Assembly (NCBI RefSeq): GCF_905475395.1
Contig: NC_058339.1
Span: 14,268,001-14,332,000, forward strand
Reading direction: 5' to 3'
DNA from: Chrysoperla carnea
Lineage: Eukaryota > Arthropoda > Insecta > Neuroptera > Chrysopidae
DNA: 64,000 nt
Shown: in pieces, positions 1 through 13,495 of the stretch
Layout: every line of letters begins with the position of its first letter
Position numbering within the stretch: the stretch's first letter is position 1
Position numbers and translations under genes: made by a program
Notes under the pieces: model-generated
Seen by the model: the letters and a program-made list of their open reading frames with translations, nothing else
Databases searched by the model: none
Told to the model about the DNA's origin: nothing

Positions 1-2013
1 TAATCTAGTACTGAAAAATCAATAAATGTTAAATTTTTTTTCAACAATATATAATTAATAAAACATTATTATTATTATTCTTTAATGTAAATAATATAAA
101 CAAATTATGTTTGAACACAATTACACATTCACATTAAACATTATCAAATAATAATAATTAAATGAATTGTCAGTAGTTAATTGGTTAAAGTTAATAAAAG
201 CATCAGTCATCGTCATCAACAACACAACATTGGATTGATTGTGAGTGATTATAATCATTGGTGGACATAATTATCATCAGTGAACCGTATAACAATCAAT
301 TAATTGATGAGTGCAGAGAAGAGTAGATAGAATATGGGTGTAGTTGGTATAGGTAGTTTAGTTGTGTGATTCATATTTACGAAACATTGTCAATCAAATC
401 AAATCGTAATTGTCATTTAAAATGTACAACAAGATCACAGAATCATCTATATGCAGCATTTAGCATGTCGTATGTTTGTTTCTACTCTGTTTAGTGTAAC
501 CGTATATAATAAATCTGGCTAGTCATCCAATCACCTATCATTCAATGCAAAGATAAGTAACAATTAGAACCTGCAATGCCCGAATTAATAGTACAATAAA
601 TATTTATGTACTCTTATGTAGTACAAAAACATGTTAGTTCAGGCCCCCTATTAGGAAAAAAACTTTTATGAGGTACACACTTCGTGACTATAAGGGATGG
701 GTTTGAAGTGTTACAAAAAAAAAATTATTATATTATTAATTAAAAAAGTCAGTTTTCAAAGTATCAGTTTGAAAAAATTTCTTCTGCAAGTTAATTAAAG
801 ATATTTTGTTGATATTTAGTCATACTTTGTCCTGATAGGGTTAATTTTGGTTGCTAGCCCCTTCTATTGGCAGCGGCACTTCATGCATGATACAGGTAAG
901 GATTGGACGATTTAATTGAGTTTTTAATTTCCTACTTACAGCTTTTGGAATCGAATTCAATTATTTGTTCAGAAGTGGACGTTATTTGTATATACAAGTA
1001 TTAACTACTGTCAGTCGAACGAGTAAACTTACCTAGACATAAAAACGCGCCAATTCGAGCTCGTATAAAAGAAACAAATGAAAGTCCTGTATGAAACACC
1101 CATAATTACAGAAGTTTATATTTTTATCATAAAAAGTTGAAGCTTTGGTACGTGAAACCTTAAAATACAACCACTATGTAGTAACCAATACAAATTGAGA
1201 TTAATACTTTAAAAAAGTTGTTTTTACCGCTAAAATAAAGTGAAATAAAAATGTAATTTTTTGCAATATGTATTCTGCAGTATACTCTTGTTTAGTTATG
1301 AGACACTCCCGCGGGTACTATTATTATATGTTGTATCTACCAGGTATTCAAAATAGTCTGCTTCACCGTTATATTGACAAACAAATTCTAAGTCAATATT
1401 TTGGTAACATTTTTCAATAGAAATAATTGAGTATTGATATTCGAGCACTCCTTTTGAGTACCTCAAAATTCATTTTGAGCAATTCGAACTAAGATCTGTA
1501 TTCTCGTTTTTAATTTTGAAAAATGCATATGCCTTTTCCTAAATAGTAATTATTGGCATTTCAGCCTCCATAATTCAGACATTGTTGCATTTGGATCGTC
1601 GTGGCCATTGAGGCACCCAATCCCCATTACAATTGTACAGGGTCCTTTTAACATTTTTTAACATTCAATATTTATAATTTCATGTGCCAAATCTTTATTG
1701 AAATTTCACAAATCGTTCGCCAGCCAAAACCTATTTCTACTTAATTTATCATTAAGAACTTTACAATTCCATTGAATAACAACTATTAATAAATTGAAAA
1801 ATAGCCTCGTGCTTAAAGAAAGATAAGAAATTTTGTAAGTATAACATTTATTCTTAGTTATATGTAAGGTACTCAGAAAAAACATAAAAATTTTTGAATA
1901 CTCAGTTTAATTACAAAACTTTTGCATATAATTAGTTTGAACAATTTGAGAAAAATTTACTCTACACACGTAATTGCAAAAAAGTTTTATACGATCGTTT
2001 GAATATATATATA
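1..2013. other. Non-coding AT-rich flank
   Basis: No open frame of useful length and no recognised repeat family or RNA gene. Short trinucleotide runs near 66-80 are trivial. I see nothing here that can be assigned a function. Confidence 0.6.
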
Positions 2014-2069
2014 TTTTTAATGCTTTTATTAGAGGCTTTCTATGTTAATTGAAATTTCCTGTACAATGT

Positions 2070-2165
<96 letters not shown>

Positions 2166-2222
2166 ACATTGTACAGGAAATTTCAATTAACATAGAAAGC
2201 CTCTAATAAAAGCATTAAAAAT
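2014..2222. repeat. Palindrome with (AT)n core
   Basis: Two near-perfect inverted arms of about 60 bp (about 2014-2076 and 2160-2222) flank a pure AT dinucleotide tract of about 85 bp. The arms carry the same motif in opposite orientation (gaggctttctatg on the left, catagaaagcctc on the right). The unit would extrude as a long hairpin. It could be a small MITE with a microsatellite centre or a palindrome produced by replication slippage. No target duplication is obvious. Confidence 0.85.
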
Positions 2223-2537
2223 TTTATATGTTCAATAAAATCAATTAGGTCACATCGATGTGCATTATATTATAAGCAAACTTTGGGGTAGGTACATATA
2301 ACGTACGAGTTTATATTATATACATACCTATAGTTAAAAGGGATATTTTTTCTTTACTCCAATAAAACTTTTTAATATACAAAAATTAATTGATATACTT
2401 AATATAGAAAAATTTACTTCTATAAAAAAGGTCCCCATTAATTACAAAAAGAAAGTATATATTATATATGTTGCTAGTTCTTTTGTTAAATGAATTAATA
2501 ATTCGAGTTTTGAATTTCGAATTCGAAAAGTAACAAC

Positions 2538-2642
2538 GGAAAAATAGACCCGGTAAAAATAAACACAGAAAAATAGATCCGAAAAAATAGACTCGAAAAC
2601 AAATCCGGAAAAAACACCTGAAAAAATAACTGACAAGAAAGC
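2538..2642 (+). repeat. Degenerate short tandem repeat
   Basis: About seven imperfect copies of a 12-15 bp unit of the type gaaaaatagacccg. A pyrimidine-rich sequence of similar composition appears in opposite sense around 3085-3145 (ttttccggtg, ttttttccatcg), so the two may be diverged inverted pieces of one repeat. Confidence 0.5.
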
Positions 2643-3880
2643 ATTCGATAATATTGAGTGTCGAATATTAATAAAATCAAAAATTTTTTTTATTCACATT
2701 TTTAATCATAAACATACAAATAATTAAAATTTTCTTTCAATGCTACTATTTTTCATTTTAATTTATCTTTATAAATTAACCAACATCGTTATTTATGTAG
2801 CAACAAACTTTTGAATTATTATACATCATAAATATTATATGTATATCAAAATCAAAACTCAACAATTTTCTTTGCACTGAAAAAATATCGGGTGGATATC
2901 TTTTACGATAATATCAACGTTTTTTGTAATAGTGTCCCATTTTCGCCCGCAAGGACTAAAAACTTCAAAACTCCAATTCCTCTGTACCAATTCTAATTCC
3001 TCTGTAATCGGCAAACTGAACACAACCAACTTTGTAATAACAACAATACAGAGTTATCAAAAATCAATATCAGATGTGTTTGCGATTTATTTTTCCGGTG
3101 TATTTTTTTCCAGTTTATTTTTTCCATCGATATTTTTTCTGATTATCGTGTTAAATCACTTTTTCTTAACAGATTTGTACTTCGGGAAGCATTGATGTAT
3201 TCCGTAGAAAGAAAATATCTTTGTCCGGATGTCGATATCAATGAACCTTTTCTGAAAATTTGAAAATGTGCGATAATAGATGACAAAATCTTAAATAGAT
3301 AGCAAAATTAAAATCAAATCATTTTAAGATGGTAAAAGAAATTTTGTAAAAAATTAAAAGATTTTTCCTTTTTCAGCATTTTCATATAATATGTAGAATA
3401 TTTTAATATATAAGTCAATTCCCGCGTGAAATATAAATTTTTACCAAGCATTTGAGATGAAAATATGGTAATTAAAATAATTAATTACATTGTCTGGTAC
3501 ACCTTTTTTAAACAAAATATGAATGCGTATCTACGTATCTCGAAAGTCATTAAAATACTTGATTATTTAAAATATAATATCTTAAAGGTATAATATAGAC
3601 CAAGAGCTGATATGCCTAAAATCTACAACATTCTCTTAAATGTGTACTAACGCTGTTTTTGGGAACTATGTTCCTAATCGCACGTTTTGATTCGTTTGCT
3701 GGTTGGGAGGTCAAATCAAAAAAGTGCAACAAACAAAAACGACCCCAAAATCTAACATGTAAGCTGTCTAAGAATCCTAAACTTTTTTAATCAATTCAGC
3801 TTGCCATGGATTTTGAGAATATGCCAAAATATTTTATCGGTCAATTTGTATTTTTTGTCAAAAATTTGTTTAATTATTCA
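2643..3880. other. Non-coding stretch
   Basis: Contains only short chance open frames (for example 2932-3195 +, low complexity, F/S rich). No family match, no RNA gene and no clear repeat apart from the loose similarity to the minisatellite upstream. Confidence 0.5.
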
Positions 3881-4437
3881 AAACAAGTGAAAACAAATAA
3901 TTGACTGAGTTAATTGTTGAAATAATATGTATAGACAGTGTTGATTACTCTATCACATTACACATACCTATACATGTCACACATACATAATCCCATATTA
4001 ATACGTACTATAAAATTTGCATCTAATGGGGGCTCTCGTGTGTAAACAGTGATGTTAACAAAAAAATGTATCAAACCAAAGTTGTTAATATTTTGATAGG
4101 GATGATTTTTTTACATTTAAATTTTTTTTCTATCTCTAGCGATTTACAAGATGGGTCCTACGGAAACTCAAGATCCAATTAACCTATGTTCCTCATTTAC
4201 AAACTCGATCTCACTTTTTACGTCCTGACCACGCTGTAATTTCAGCTTGATAACTTTTTTCGTTTTTGAGTTATCGTATTCACAGACGGACGGACAGACG
4301 GACAACCGAAAATGGACTAATAAGGTGTTTTTTTGAACACCTATACCAAAATTTTGTTCGTAGCATCAATATTTTTAAGCGTAACGAACTTGGGACTTAA
4401 CTTAATATACTATGTAATTTCATATATACATGGTATA
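3881..4437 (+). mobile_element. Dispersed non-autonomous element R-B, copy 1
   Basis: About 560 bp. The left end carries acaagtgaaaac then attgactgagttaattgttg; the right end closes with atatacatggtat. The middle contains a tctatctctagc segment, a block of gacggacagacgg and the conserved agcatcaatatttttaagcg. Related copies lie at 39141-39685 (+), 51491-52014 (-), 58681-59079 (+) and in fragments. Between the leading segment and the end there is a short inverted pair (accatgtata in other copies versus tatacatggt). No coding capacity, so it is probably a MITE-like or otherwise non-autonomous repeat; its class is unknown. Confidence 0.7.
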
Positions 4438-6994
4438 AAAAAGAGTAGTGAGTTATCAGAATTAAAACACAATAGAAATAATTTTAACTAAGTACAATTA
4501 AATTTCATGTTATGTCATATTAAATATCCTGATCAAACAAATAATGGGGTGTAAAAAAGAAGCGTTTTTTCACTTGGTAATGATATAGCCGTGTTGTTGT
4601 TTCGGAAAAAATATTCAAGCTGTTTGTTAGAAATGTGGCTCTTAAACTATAATATTTACGACTAAGATTTAACTTATTTGAATAAATTTTATTTTATAAT
4701 TAATGGCTGTAAAGTTTTGTTGTAGTTAACAAAGCATGATGGCATATTTTTCAAAAATTAATATTTATATATCTACCTCGTATACGAAATATCTCTCGCA
4801 TATATATTTCTCTGATTATTTTCATTGCTATTTCTTTCTATACCTATAAAAGTTATATTACGTAATTTATTTATTATTTTACTTAGAATTGTAAAATGAA
4901 TTACATTAAGTCTTTAATTTCCATTTCAAGGTCGTTTAATTAGATTTCCATCCTAAGTAAATATTGAATATTTAATGCAATGAATATTTTCAAATTATTG
5001 TTAACCTGTTAAAAAAATAAATGTTAGGGTATAAGAGCAGTCGGCAAGTAGGTATTTTCAGATTTCTAACGAAGAAACACTTACATTTTACGAAATGGTT
5101 TTTTAAAAAGTCTTCAAAATTTTCTATAGTTGTTTCTCTTGTGGGAGGTTTGCGCAAATTTTGAGGATATAGGCTATCATTTAATTTTTTGACATATCTA
5201 AGTTAAACATAATTCATGGTATGAAAAAAATAAAAGTTATTCAGAGAAGAACTTATCCAATCATCTTATTTTTCTTTTAATTAAAATTTATTCAATTTTA
5301 CATGAAAATTTCTTTTTGTTTTTGTTTCTTTCACTTGGTAAGAGAGGTTATATATGTTTTATTAAAAGTCTATTTAGGTTGTGTAGCGTTCGCACCAAAT
5401 TGTCTCTTGGTGTCAAAATCTCACAAAAGTACTATAGGGAACTGCATTCTTTCTATGAACTAAAGTAGGTGTACCTATAGCTTTCACATGAATTGCCGTA
5501 GCTTAAAGACCTAGAGGTTTTTTATATCTTAATATAAGATTTTCGGATATATATCTTTTTCAGCAACTATAAGCAAAACAGATTTAAAGCATGACAGGGC
5601 CTCTTATTTTAAATACCTACCTAAACCTAAACATATCATTCGAAAATCTACTCGAGTATATAAAATTGCTTTCGCCATGAATTTCTTTTATTTTCAAGTA
5701 AATTTAAACTCGGCGAGAAATCCCTTTTCTGTTAACACAAACAAGGCATATACAAAACTTCTTACCTATCAACAGGGCATGGAACGGTCTATATATAGCG
5801 TACGAAGAGAAACCAAAAAGCTGTAAGCAAAATTATGAAAAAAATCAAAGAGTCTTAAGTGGGTATAATCGAAACCGACAAAAAAAAGCCTAAAAGTCGG
5901 AAGCCATAAAAAAGGCTGGCCTTATAGACGCTGAAGACTGTATCCTTTGCGGGCAGTTGCAAGGACAAATAGATTTGTAAACAGACATGTGTGCGTTATG
6001 ATATCAGAAAAAAATACAATATTATTGCACTGTCATCGGTTCTGAATTCATCTGGAAAATTGCATTTAGAATTCTGATGTTTCATTGAATCGTGTTAAAA
6101 ATTCTATTTTATCTGTAACATATTTAACAAGTTTGTAATATTGTGTAAACACATAACCACTTTGTTAAAACTTACTATTTAAAACTTAACTTAACTTAAT
6201 ATTATAGTATAGATAAAATTATAATATTATAGTTAACTTCGTTTTATTCTATCCATTTACTTTAACTCGATAAAAGCAATTTCATTAAAAAAATAAATAT
6301 AAAAATTACCTATATCAGATGTTGGCAGATTTCTTTTTTATCTCAAAATATTTGAATAATTTTTTTCTTTTTTGATGTTTATGCAACACTCTAAGATCTA
6401 GAAAAACACCATAAACAATTTTTGTATGATATCTCACCCGAAATTTTCAGAAATAATATTTTGTATTTATTTACTGTGCATCTCGTTTTATATATAAATT
6501 TTATATATATACACTTTGTGGTTGAAGATGTTGAAGGCAGATTGTTATGTGATAAATTCTTTTCACATTTTTTCCGTTAAGCATTTCCTATTTCATTTCC
6601 TCATTTTTATTTCCTCTATAAATATTACGCAGTTACTAACCATTTTATTATTGCTGTTATATTGTTGTTGCAAAATAAAAAAAATAAAAACAACAGTAGA
6701 ATTGAAATGAATAATAAAATCATTTACTTTTGTACCTCAAGTGTCTATTATTCATTTACGATTGTCCGTCAATTTTTCCCTACTCGTCTAACGTAGTATT
6801 ACTTTTAAAGCATTTTAGTATGAAAAGTTAATCTAGGAAAAGGTTTTTCATGAATTACAAATTATGCATCAATGTACATCAACTTGTTGACTCGACTTGT
6901 TAAATATGCAAAATTTTCGGATATCTTGTAGTTTACTTTTGTCTGTACTCAGGCTGCGACAAGTCGGTCTATGAATATCTCAGTCTTGTATATA
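4438..6994. other. Non-coding stretch
   Basis: No supportable gene, RNA or repeat. A slightly less AT-rich patch near 5790-5990 does not give a continuous frame in any reading. The 6516-6710 open frame is hydrophobic and low complexity and is treated as chance. Confidence 0.5.
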
Positions 6995-7190
6995 TTTAAC
7001 CCCCGAAAAAAAAGATTTAATGAGTTTGACTACCATGTTTGTGTGTCTGCCTGTCTGTGGCATCGTAGCACCTAAACGGTTGAACCGATTTAATTTTTTT
7101 ATGTCGTTTGCATGGTAATTTAATGGAGAGTGTTCCTAGCTTTTAACTGCGAGTGTAGGGTTCTGTACCTCTGACAGCTAAAAGATAGTG
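6995..7190 (+). repeat. Dispersed repeat R-C, copy 1
   Basis: Recognised by the ordered motifs taacccccgaaaa, gtttgactacc, tgtgtgtctgcctgtctgtg, gcatcgtagcacctaaacgg, gaaccgatttaat and ggagagtgttcctagc. The same order recurs at 8545-8870 and at 29413-29640, the latter being where the Polinton inserted. No coding capacity; a widespread kind of insect repeat. Confidence 0.7.
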
Positions 7191-8544
7191 GATGACCCTC
7201 AAAATCCGTTCAGCTTGGAGAATTTTCTGAGACTTCTTAAAACAAAAACTTAAAGAATATACCTACAAGCTTTTAGATTATTTTTCCCAACCTGTACATT
7301 TCAATTTCATTACAGTGGAAGCCTCTGAAAATAATTTACAACCATGAACTTAACGAGTGAAGATGAATGGAAACTTTTCGGTTACTTAATAATATCATCT
7401 TTTAAATTATTTCTCTTAGCTTTTTTTCTGTCACATCGCGATATCTTTCTTATTTCTTTATCAATTTCCATTATTTATAACTCATTTTAACGCGCATCGT
7501 GCGGCTTAATGACCAAAAATAGACTCACGGGCTAAAAACCTACGGCTTAGGAAAAGAAATAAGGCTGAAGAACTAATAAGATTTTATTTTGTTGATTATG
7601 TAATTTGTATATCATATATGTAATACAAGTGCCTAATGATAAAAAAAGTAAATAACTGTTGATAATTATCATTTAAATATAGTATTTCTATAGACTGTTT
7701 CAAAGCACTGGTAGCAGTATTCCGTACGGGTCGAGCTAGTTTATCTATAAAAGAACATTAATAATTATTATACATAATAAATAAATAAAAATATGTAAAT
7801 GAAAATCCTTGTTACTATTGAAATAAAAGTGTATAAATATAGATTTACAATTTGATTATCCACAATTTTCTTTTATCAACAAAATTCTAGGATAAATTTA
7901 TATACACATTTATTTTTTCATGCTTATTATCAGTGTACAAATAAATATATAAAATAATATTTACATTTTCTTTCTGAATCTCTTTCGAAGTCGTGTTAGT
8001 AACTTATTCTGTCATTCATTTGGAAATGTAGAGAATACGCGACAAATCTTGATCTCTTTATAGTTTAACTGAGCTAGTCTTTTTGATAACATGTTAGTGC
8101 TAACAAAACGAGAAACTGTTAATAATTTCTATGTGATAAAATCTTCCAGTTTAGCGGCATCTATGTTTATTTTTTATTTATAAATCTTAAAGCTTTTCAG
8201 GTGGGATAACAAGCCTAGCACCTCTGCTTTTATGCTTTTTATATCTTTAATATGAAACTCATGTATCATATATCGAGAAGCTTTCTATCATAAAGCTTTT
8301 CTGAAAAATTATAATAGGCTTTCAATCGGAAGTTTTAGTTGCACTACTCTATCTTTTGTTTTAAAATTGGAAGGTATGAAAAGTCAGAAATCTATCCGAT
8401 AGTTTTAATCCTTCGGAGGTTCCTACACTTGTAATCTAAAAGGTATAAAACTTGTAGTTAAATCTTTAGAGAATGCAGGTTTTAATCTCAAGATTAGGTA
8501 AAGAAAAGTAGGGAATTCGGTTGTGTACGGTTGATTGAAATAAT
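7191..8544. other. Non-coding stretch
   Basis: AT-rich, no frame, RNA gene or repeat family that I can support. Confidence 0.5.
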
Positions 8545-8870
8545 TTTTCAACCCCCAAACCACAAAAGGGGTGTTATTAGTTTGACCGATCTGTGTGTGT
8601 CTTTCTTCTGTCTGTTTATGGCATGTTTGCGCCTAAATGGATGAACCGATTTTTATTAATTCTGCCTCAAAGGTAATTTAATGAATTATTTAGGTATTCT
8701 TAGCTATGTTTCGAGTGGCAGTTTACAGCTCCGTGTCTGAAATAATTAAAAAATGGACAATGATCAACAAAATTTTTCATTTTGAATAAGGCTCTAAGAA
8801 AAAAGGTAAATTATTAAAAAGTGTTCTTGGCTATATTTCAAGTGCGAGTTTAGAGTGCCTTACCAGAAAG
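8545..8870 (+). repeat. Dispersed repeat R-C, copy 2
   Basis: Carries the R-C motifs caacccccaaac, ggggtgttattagtttgacc, the tg-rich run, and atggatgaaccga. The distal part is duplicated: a segment like ttcttagctatgtttcgagtg (about 8697) is followed by a diverged second version, gttcttggctatatttcaagtg (about 8822). Confidence 0.65.
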
Positions 8871-10594
8871 ATTTGTAGGGACTTTTTGATATATTGTAAA
8901 TTTCACTTGTAAGAATCTCTAAAGAGGAATCATGATTCAATGAAGTGTCTCTAACCATTCTACTGCTCATCAAACATACATATTACGAACATTACATTAC
9001 ATGTTATACGGTTAGATAGGGTATACAATGATTTTATTCGTAATGCCTTTGTTGTGGTTTGGGACTACTCTATACTGTTTGTTATTCTAAACATTTAGGT
9101 TTTTATATCTATTTCATTTGAGAAAAATATGTATAGTGTGGTAGTATTATTTATATACACGTTGTTGAATTTAACACAGATGTTATAAAAATTAGAAAAT
9201 ATATATTTTATCTTTTTAAATCTAGGGTTCCATCCCTGCCCAATACTGTACGATTTCTGTGTGCTTCAAGCCGTAATTGAGTACTCGAGTACGCAGAGAA
9301 AGAATGAAGTTTAGCATTCGATTGTACCGATCTAGGCTCTATTTACGATTTAAACTACAGTCAGTTTTCTAGGTGACATTGGTGCAAAAATTATATTAAT
9401 TATGTAGCGATCCTGAGACAAAAGTAAAATTAAAGGGACTTCAAAGTTCGGAGTAACATTAGACCATCATGTTCTTTTATCTTTAAAAATCCATTTTGTA
9501 AGTTTTTTCCATTTTTGATAACGTCAACCTGGAAACGATTATTTTGGCCACTTTCGGTTTGACTGGCTACAGTAGAGTGAACCCAGCCTACTTCAAGTCT
9601 TTTATTCAGAAACTACATCTTTTGATTTGCAAATTTTTGTATTATGTCGTTTCTATGAAAACCAAGTTTTATTTTTTTATTATGCTAGTCTTAATTTCAT
9701 TAATTTTAGAAAAGACCTCCCCACAGCCGTCCACGATACCAGTCTCGTTTCAATATTAATATTGTGAAAACGAGTAATAAAATTAACTAGTTTTTATAAA
9801 AATACTCTTAATTCTAATTATCGAACTTTTCCAAATTGTGGGCACCCTGCACATTCGATGGCAAAAGTGAATAGCTGGATTAATATTTTCAAAAGCTAAT
9901 ATTTTTATAAGGAATAACTTTTTTTCGTAAGCATTATAATAAAAAAGTTTTCTATATGGACCCAACTTAAATAGACACGCTGTATAATTTATAGATAGAT
10001 ATCTTTGATAAAGTGTGTGTAATTTTTATTCAATGTGCAATTTGAAATGCGGGCCTCAAGCCAAAAGTTAACCACATCTCACCAGTTATCGTAGATCTTG
10101 CGATATCTAACAAGATCAAACATTGACAATTATTTTGAAGTGGGTTCTTAAGTCTGTACATGAAATCGGATTCATAATTATTTAACTAATTAATAGTTTT
10201 TGATTGAAAGTATAAACTCCTAGGTATGCCTTCTCCTTCTAAACATAAAAAAAAACGCTTTCACGAGTTATAACGAGTAATAATATAAGGAAAATAAATA
10301 GAAAGAAATTTTCCACTTCATCAGTAAACCTACTCAAATTGAAACAGAAAACAAAAAAATACAAATTTTTTGACTTGTGACGTTTTAATAAATAACGATT
10401 AAATTGCATTTTTCTCCAACACACTTTGTATGAACGCAGCAACCATTTTTCCTACACTTCATATTGTATAACTATTTCACGTATGTTCAAAAAACATTTG
10501 GTTACATCATTAAATTATCATTTATCATAAAATAATCTATATTTTCCAGGTTTTTTTATACCGTTTTCTTAGTAGAGTGAAATTACGCCTCCTG
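8871..10594. other. Non-coding stretch
   Basis: No gene supported. The 9544-9759 frame is short with no recognisable domain, and the 10239-10442 frame is low complexity. No RNA gene or repeat family recognised up to the edge of the foldback at 10595. Confidence 0.5.
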
Positions 10595-12591
10595 TATGGA
10601 TTAAAAGTTCGAGCAACGAAACTTTGGGGTTTTTCTTTTCACATCAAAATAAGTATTTTTTGAAATTTTTTACTTTCCCGGAGTGGTGCAACATGTTTAA
10701 AAAACAAAATGGCGTCAAAAATGGAATTTTTTTCAGAAATTTTATCATTTTTATTTTATATTCGCAAAAGGGGACATCGGTGGATATCCAAATTTGGTAG
10801 GTTTGTAGTCAATGTTAAGAACTACTCCTCATATTTTTTTGGGGGGGGGGGGTTCGTCCCTTCCCCTCCCAGTTATATATATATGTATACATACATATGG
10901 TAAAACAGTTCATTTGACTGTAACTTGAAAAATGTTTGATTGATTTTAATGAAACTAATATCAATAGTAGGTTTCATTACTTACAACTTTCGGTTAAAAT
11001 TTTAGCGAAATCCGTTACATAGTTCGGCCAAAATTTTCAATTTAGTAAATTGTTTAAAATGGCTGCCATTTTATGCCATTTTGTCCTACGGGGTTAAATT
11101 TTTTTTTAAATTGTAGCATTTTTTATTATCTTTCGATTTTATAATAAGTGGCTTACCCGTAAAATGACTCCTTGATCCATATTTTTGCGAAAAACGGAAA
11201 ATTTAACACTTTCTGGAAATAATTGCTTGGGGGGTGTATGGGCTGGCTTTGGGGGGTGTTTTTTTGCTTTGGCTTCAGAAAACTATTTTTAAAAGAGGTC
11301 TATATGGTTTAAAGCAAAATTTTTAAGTTTTAACCCCCGCGCTGTTAGGGGGAAGGGGTGTATGGAATAAATGTATCTTAAAAGATTTTCAAAAGAGGTC
11401 AAAATAGTTTAAAATGCTAAAGTAACCCAAAACTTTAGATGTTTTTATAAATATAGTCCTTTTTACAACATCCACCCCTCCCCCTCCCACTTTCATATTT
11501 TTTGCAAATTAAGAATTTTTATGACGTATAAAGGGGTTTTTGGGGTCGCTGATCTCGAATTTTTGGCCCAAATAAGTACACCCCCTATAAATATTACTAT
11601 TTTTTCTTGATAATCTAGGGCAAAACTCGAGATCAGCGACCCCAAAAACCCCTTTATACGTCATAAAAATTCTTAATTTGCAAAAAATATGAAAGTGGGA
11701 GGGGGAGGGGTGGATGTTGTAAAAAGGACTATATTTATAAAAACATCTAAAGTTTTGGGTTACTTTAGCATTTTAAACTATTTTGACCTCTTTTGAAAAT
11801 CTTTTAAGATACATTTATTCCATACACCCCTTCCCCCTAACAGCGCGGGGGTTAAAACTTAAAAATTTTGCTTTAAACCATATAGACCTCTTTTAAAAAT
11901 AGTTTTCTGAAGCCAAAGCAAAAAAACACCCCCCAAAGCCAGCCCATACACCACCCAAGCAATTATTTCCAGAAAGTGTTAAATTTTCCGTTTTTCGCAA
12001 AAATATGGATCAAGGAGTCATTTTACGGGTAAGCTACTTATTATAAAATCGAAAGATAATAAAAAATGCTACAATTTAAAAAAAAATTTAACCCCGTAGG
12101 ACAAAATGGCATAAAATGGCAGCCATTTTAAACAATTTACTAAATTGAAAATTTTGGCCGAACTATGTAACGGATTTCGCTAAAATTTTAACCGAAAGTT
12201 GTAAGTAATGAAACCTACTATTGATATTAGTTTCATTAAAATCAATCAAACATTTTTCAAGTTACAGTCAAATGAACTGTTTTACCATATGTATGTATAC
12301 ATATATATATAACTGGGAGGGGAAGGGACGAAACCCCCCCCCCCCAAAAAAATATGAGGAGTAGTTCTTAACATTCACTACAAACCTACCAAATTTGGAT
12401 ATCCACCGATGTCCCCTTTTGCGAATATAAAATAAAAATGATAAAATTTCTGAAAAAAATTCCATTTTTGACGCCATTTTGTTTTTTAAACATGTTGCAC
12501 CACTCCGGGAAAGTAAAAAATTTCAAAAAATACTTATTTTGATGTGAAAAGAAAAACCCCAAAGTTTCGTTGCTCGAACTTTTAATCCATA
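10595..12591. repeat. ~2-kb foldback inverted repeat
   Basis: The left arm (10595 to about 11565) and right arm (about 11621 to 12591) are near-identical reverse complements around a ~55-bp loop. Paired positions sum to 23186 at both the outer edge and near the loop, so there are almost no indels. Shared landmarks: gttcgagcaacgaaac, a run of 11-13 G (or C), atatgtatacatacatatgg, aaaatggctgccatttt and the G-rich ggggggtgt blocks. An identical short frame (ATGGCGTC...) appears in both arms but lacks any domain. High arm identity means recent duplication or ongoing gene conversion. No terminal motif or target duplication was found, so it may be a Foldback-type element or a segmental inverted duplication. 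Confidence 0.9.
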
Positions 12592-12954
12592 TAACAGCCT
12601 TTTTTTGCTTAGATTTACTCCAGTATCTAGATTATCGTTAAATAGAGAAATATGTTCATAAAGGCATGAAGTTATACTTACAAATAAACTCAATAATTTT
12701 ACTGTAAATGTGTTGTAAACTTTAGTACAGGAAATTATTATATCATAAGATGAAGTAGGTCTACAAGCGTGCAATTATATGAAGAACTAGCAGATACCTA
12801 CTCGCTTAGCTGGGCCATTTCCCTTTTAAAAACAAAAGATCTCATTTATCCTCCCTTTTTTTCACAATTTTATGGATTTTAATTTTTTGGTGGGGAACTC
12901 TTACCTTTTTTAAAAATGAAGTTTTGCTCATGATACTCGCTGACATTGTAACTG

Positions 12955-13495
12955 TCTATAAGTCCAATCATTAAATTAATCTCACTTTTATACTTTTTGG
13001 GTCAAAATTACCTTATCCAACGAATTTCATCAAATTCTAAAACAAAATTTTTTTTTCGTTTTTCTCGATTTTTTCAAAGGGGTACCAATTTAAAAAAATT
13101 ACAAAAAATCGAAAAAAGTTTTATGTCTCCGATTTCGATAAAACTCAGTATATAAGGTTATTTTGACCCAAAAAGTACAAAAATCGGGTGCATTTGTTGA
13201 CTGGTCGAATAGTTTTTTAGATACGGACTAAAATCGATCCAAATATTGCGATATCTCTGAAACTCTGCACCCAATCATTAAAATAACCGGATTTTTAAAT
13301 TTTTTGGATTAAAATTACCCCATCCACCGAGTTTCATCAAATTCCAAAACAAATTTTTATTTTTCGTTTTTCTCGATTTTTTCAAAGGGGTACGTACCCC
13401 TTAAAAAAATTACAAAATATCGAAAAAAGTTTTATGTCTCCGATTTCAATAAAACTCAGTATATATGGTTATTTTCACCCAAAAAATACTTTAGT
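12955..13495 (+). repeat. Dispersed repeat R-A, copy 1 (~1.7 units of ~305 bp)
   Basis: About one and three-quarter tandem units with a period of about 307 bp, measured between tttcatcaaatt at 13025 and 13332. Diagnostic motifs: caaaattacc, gtttcatcaaattcc, tttctcgattttttcaaagg, tctccgatttc, aaaactcagtata, tcgggtgcattt and tagatacggactaaaatcga. Other copies lie at 41060-41590, 47805-48190 and, diverged, at 59815-60365. No coding capacity. Confidence 0.75.

Noticed and set aside
5790..5990. A degraded coding exon
   Set aside because: Slightly higher GC, but no frame remains open and no motif appears.
10709..10903. A 64-residue gene, duplicated at 12268-12477
   Set aside because: The identity is explained by the foldback arms. 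No domain, low complexity, and no evidence of selection.
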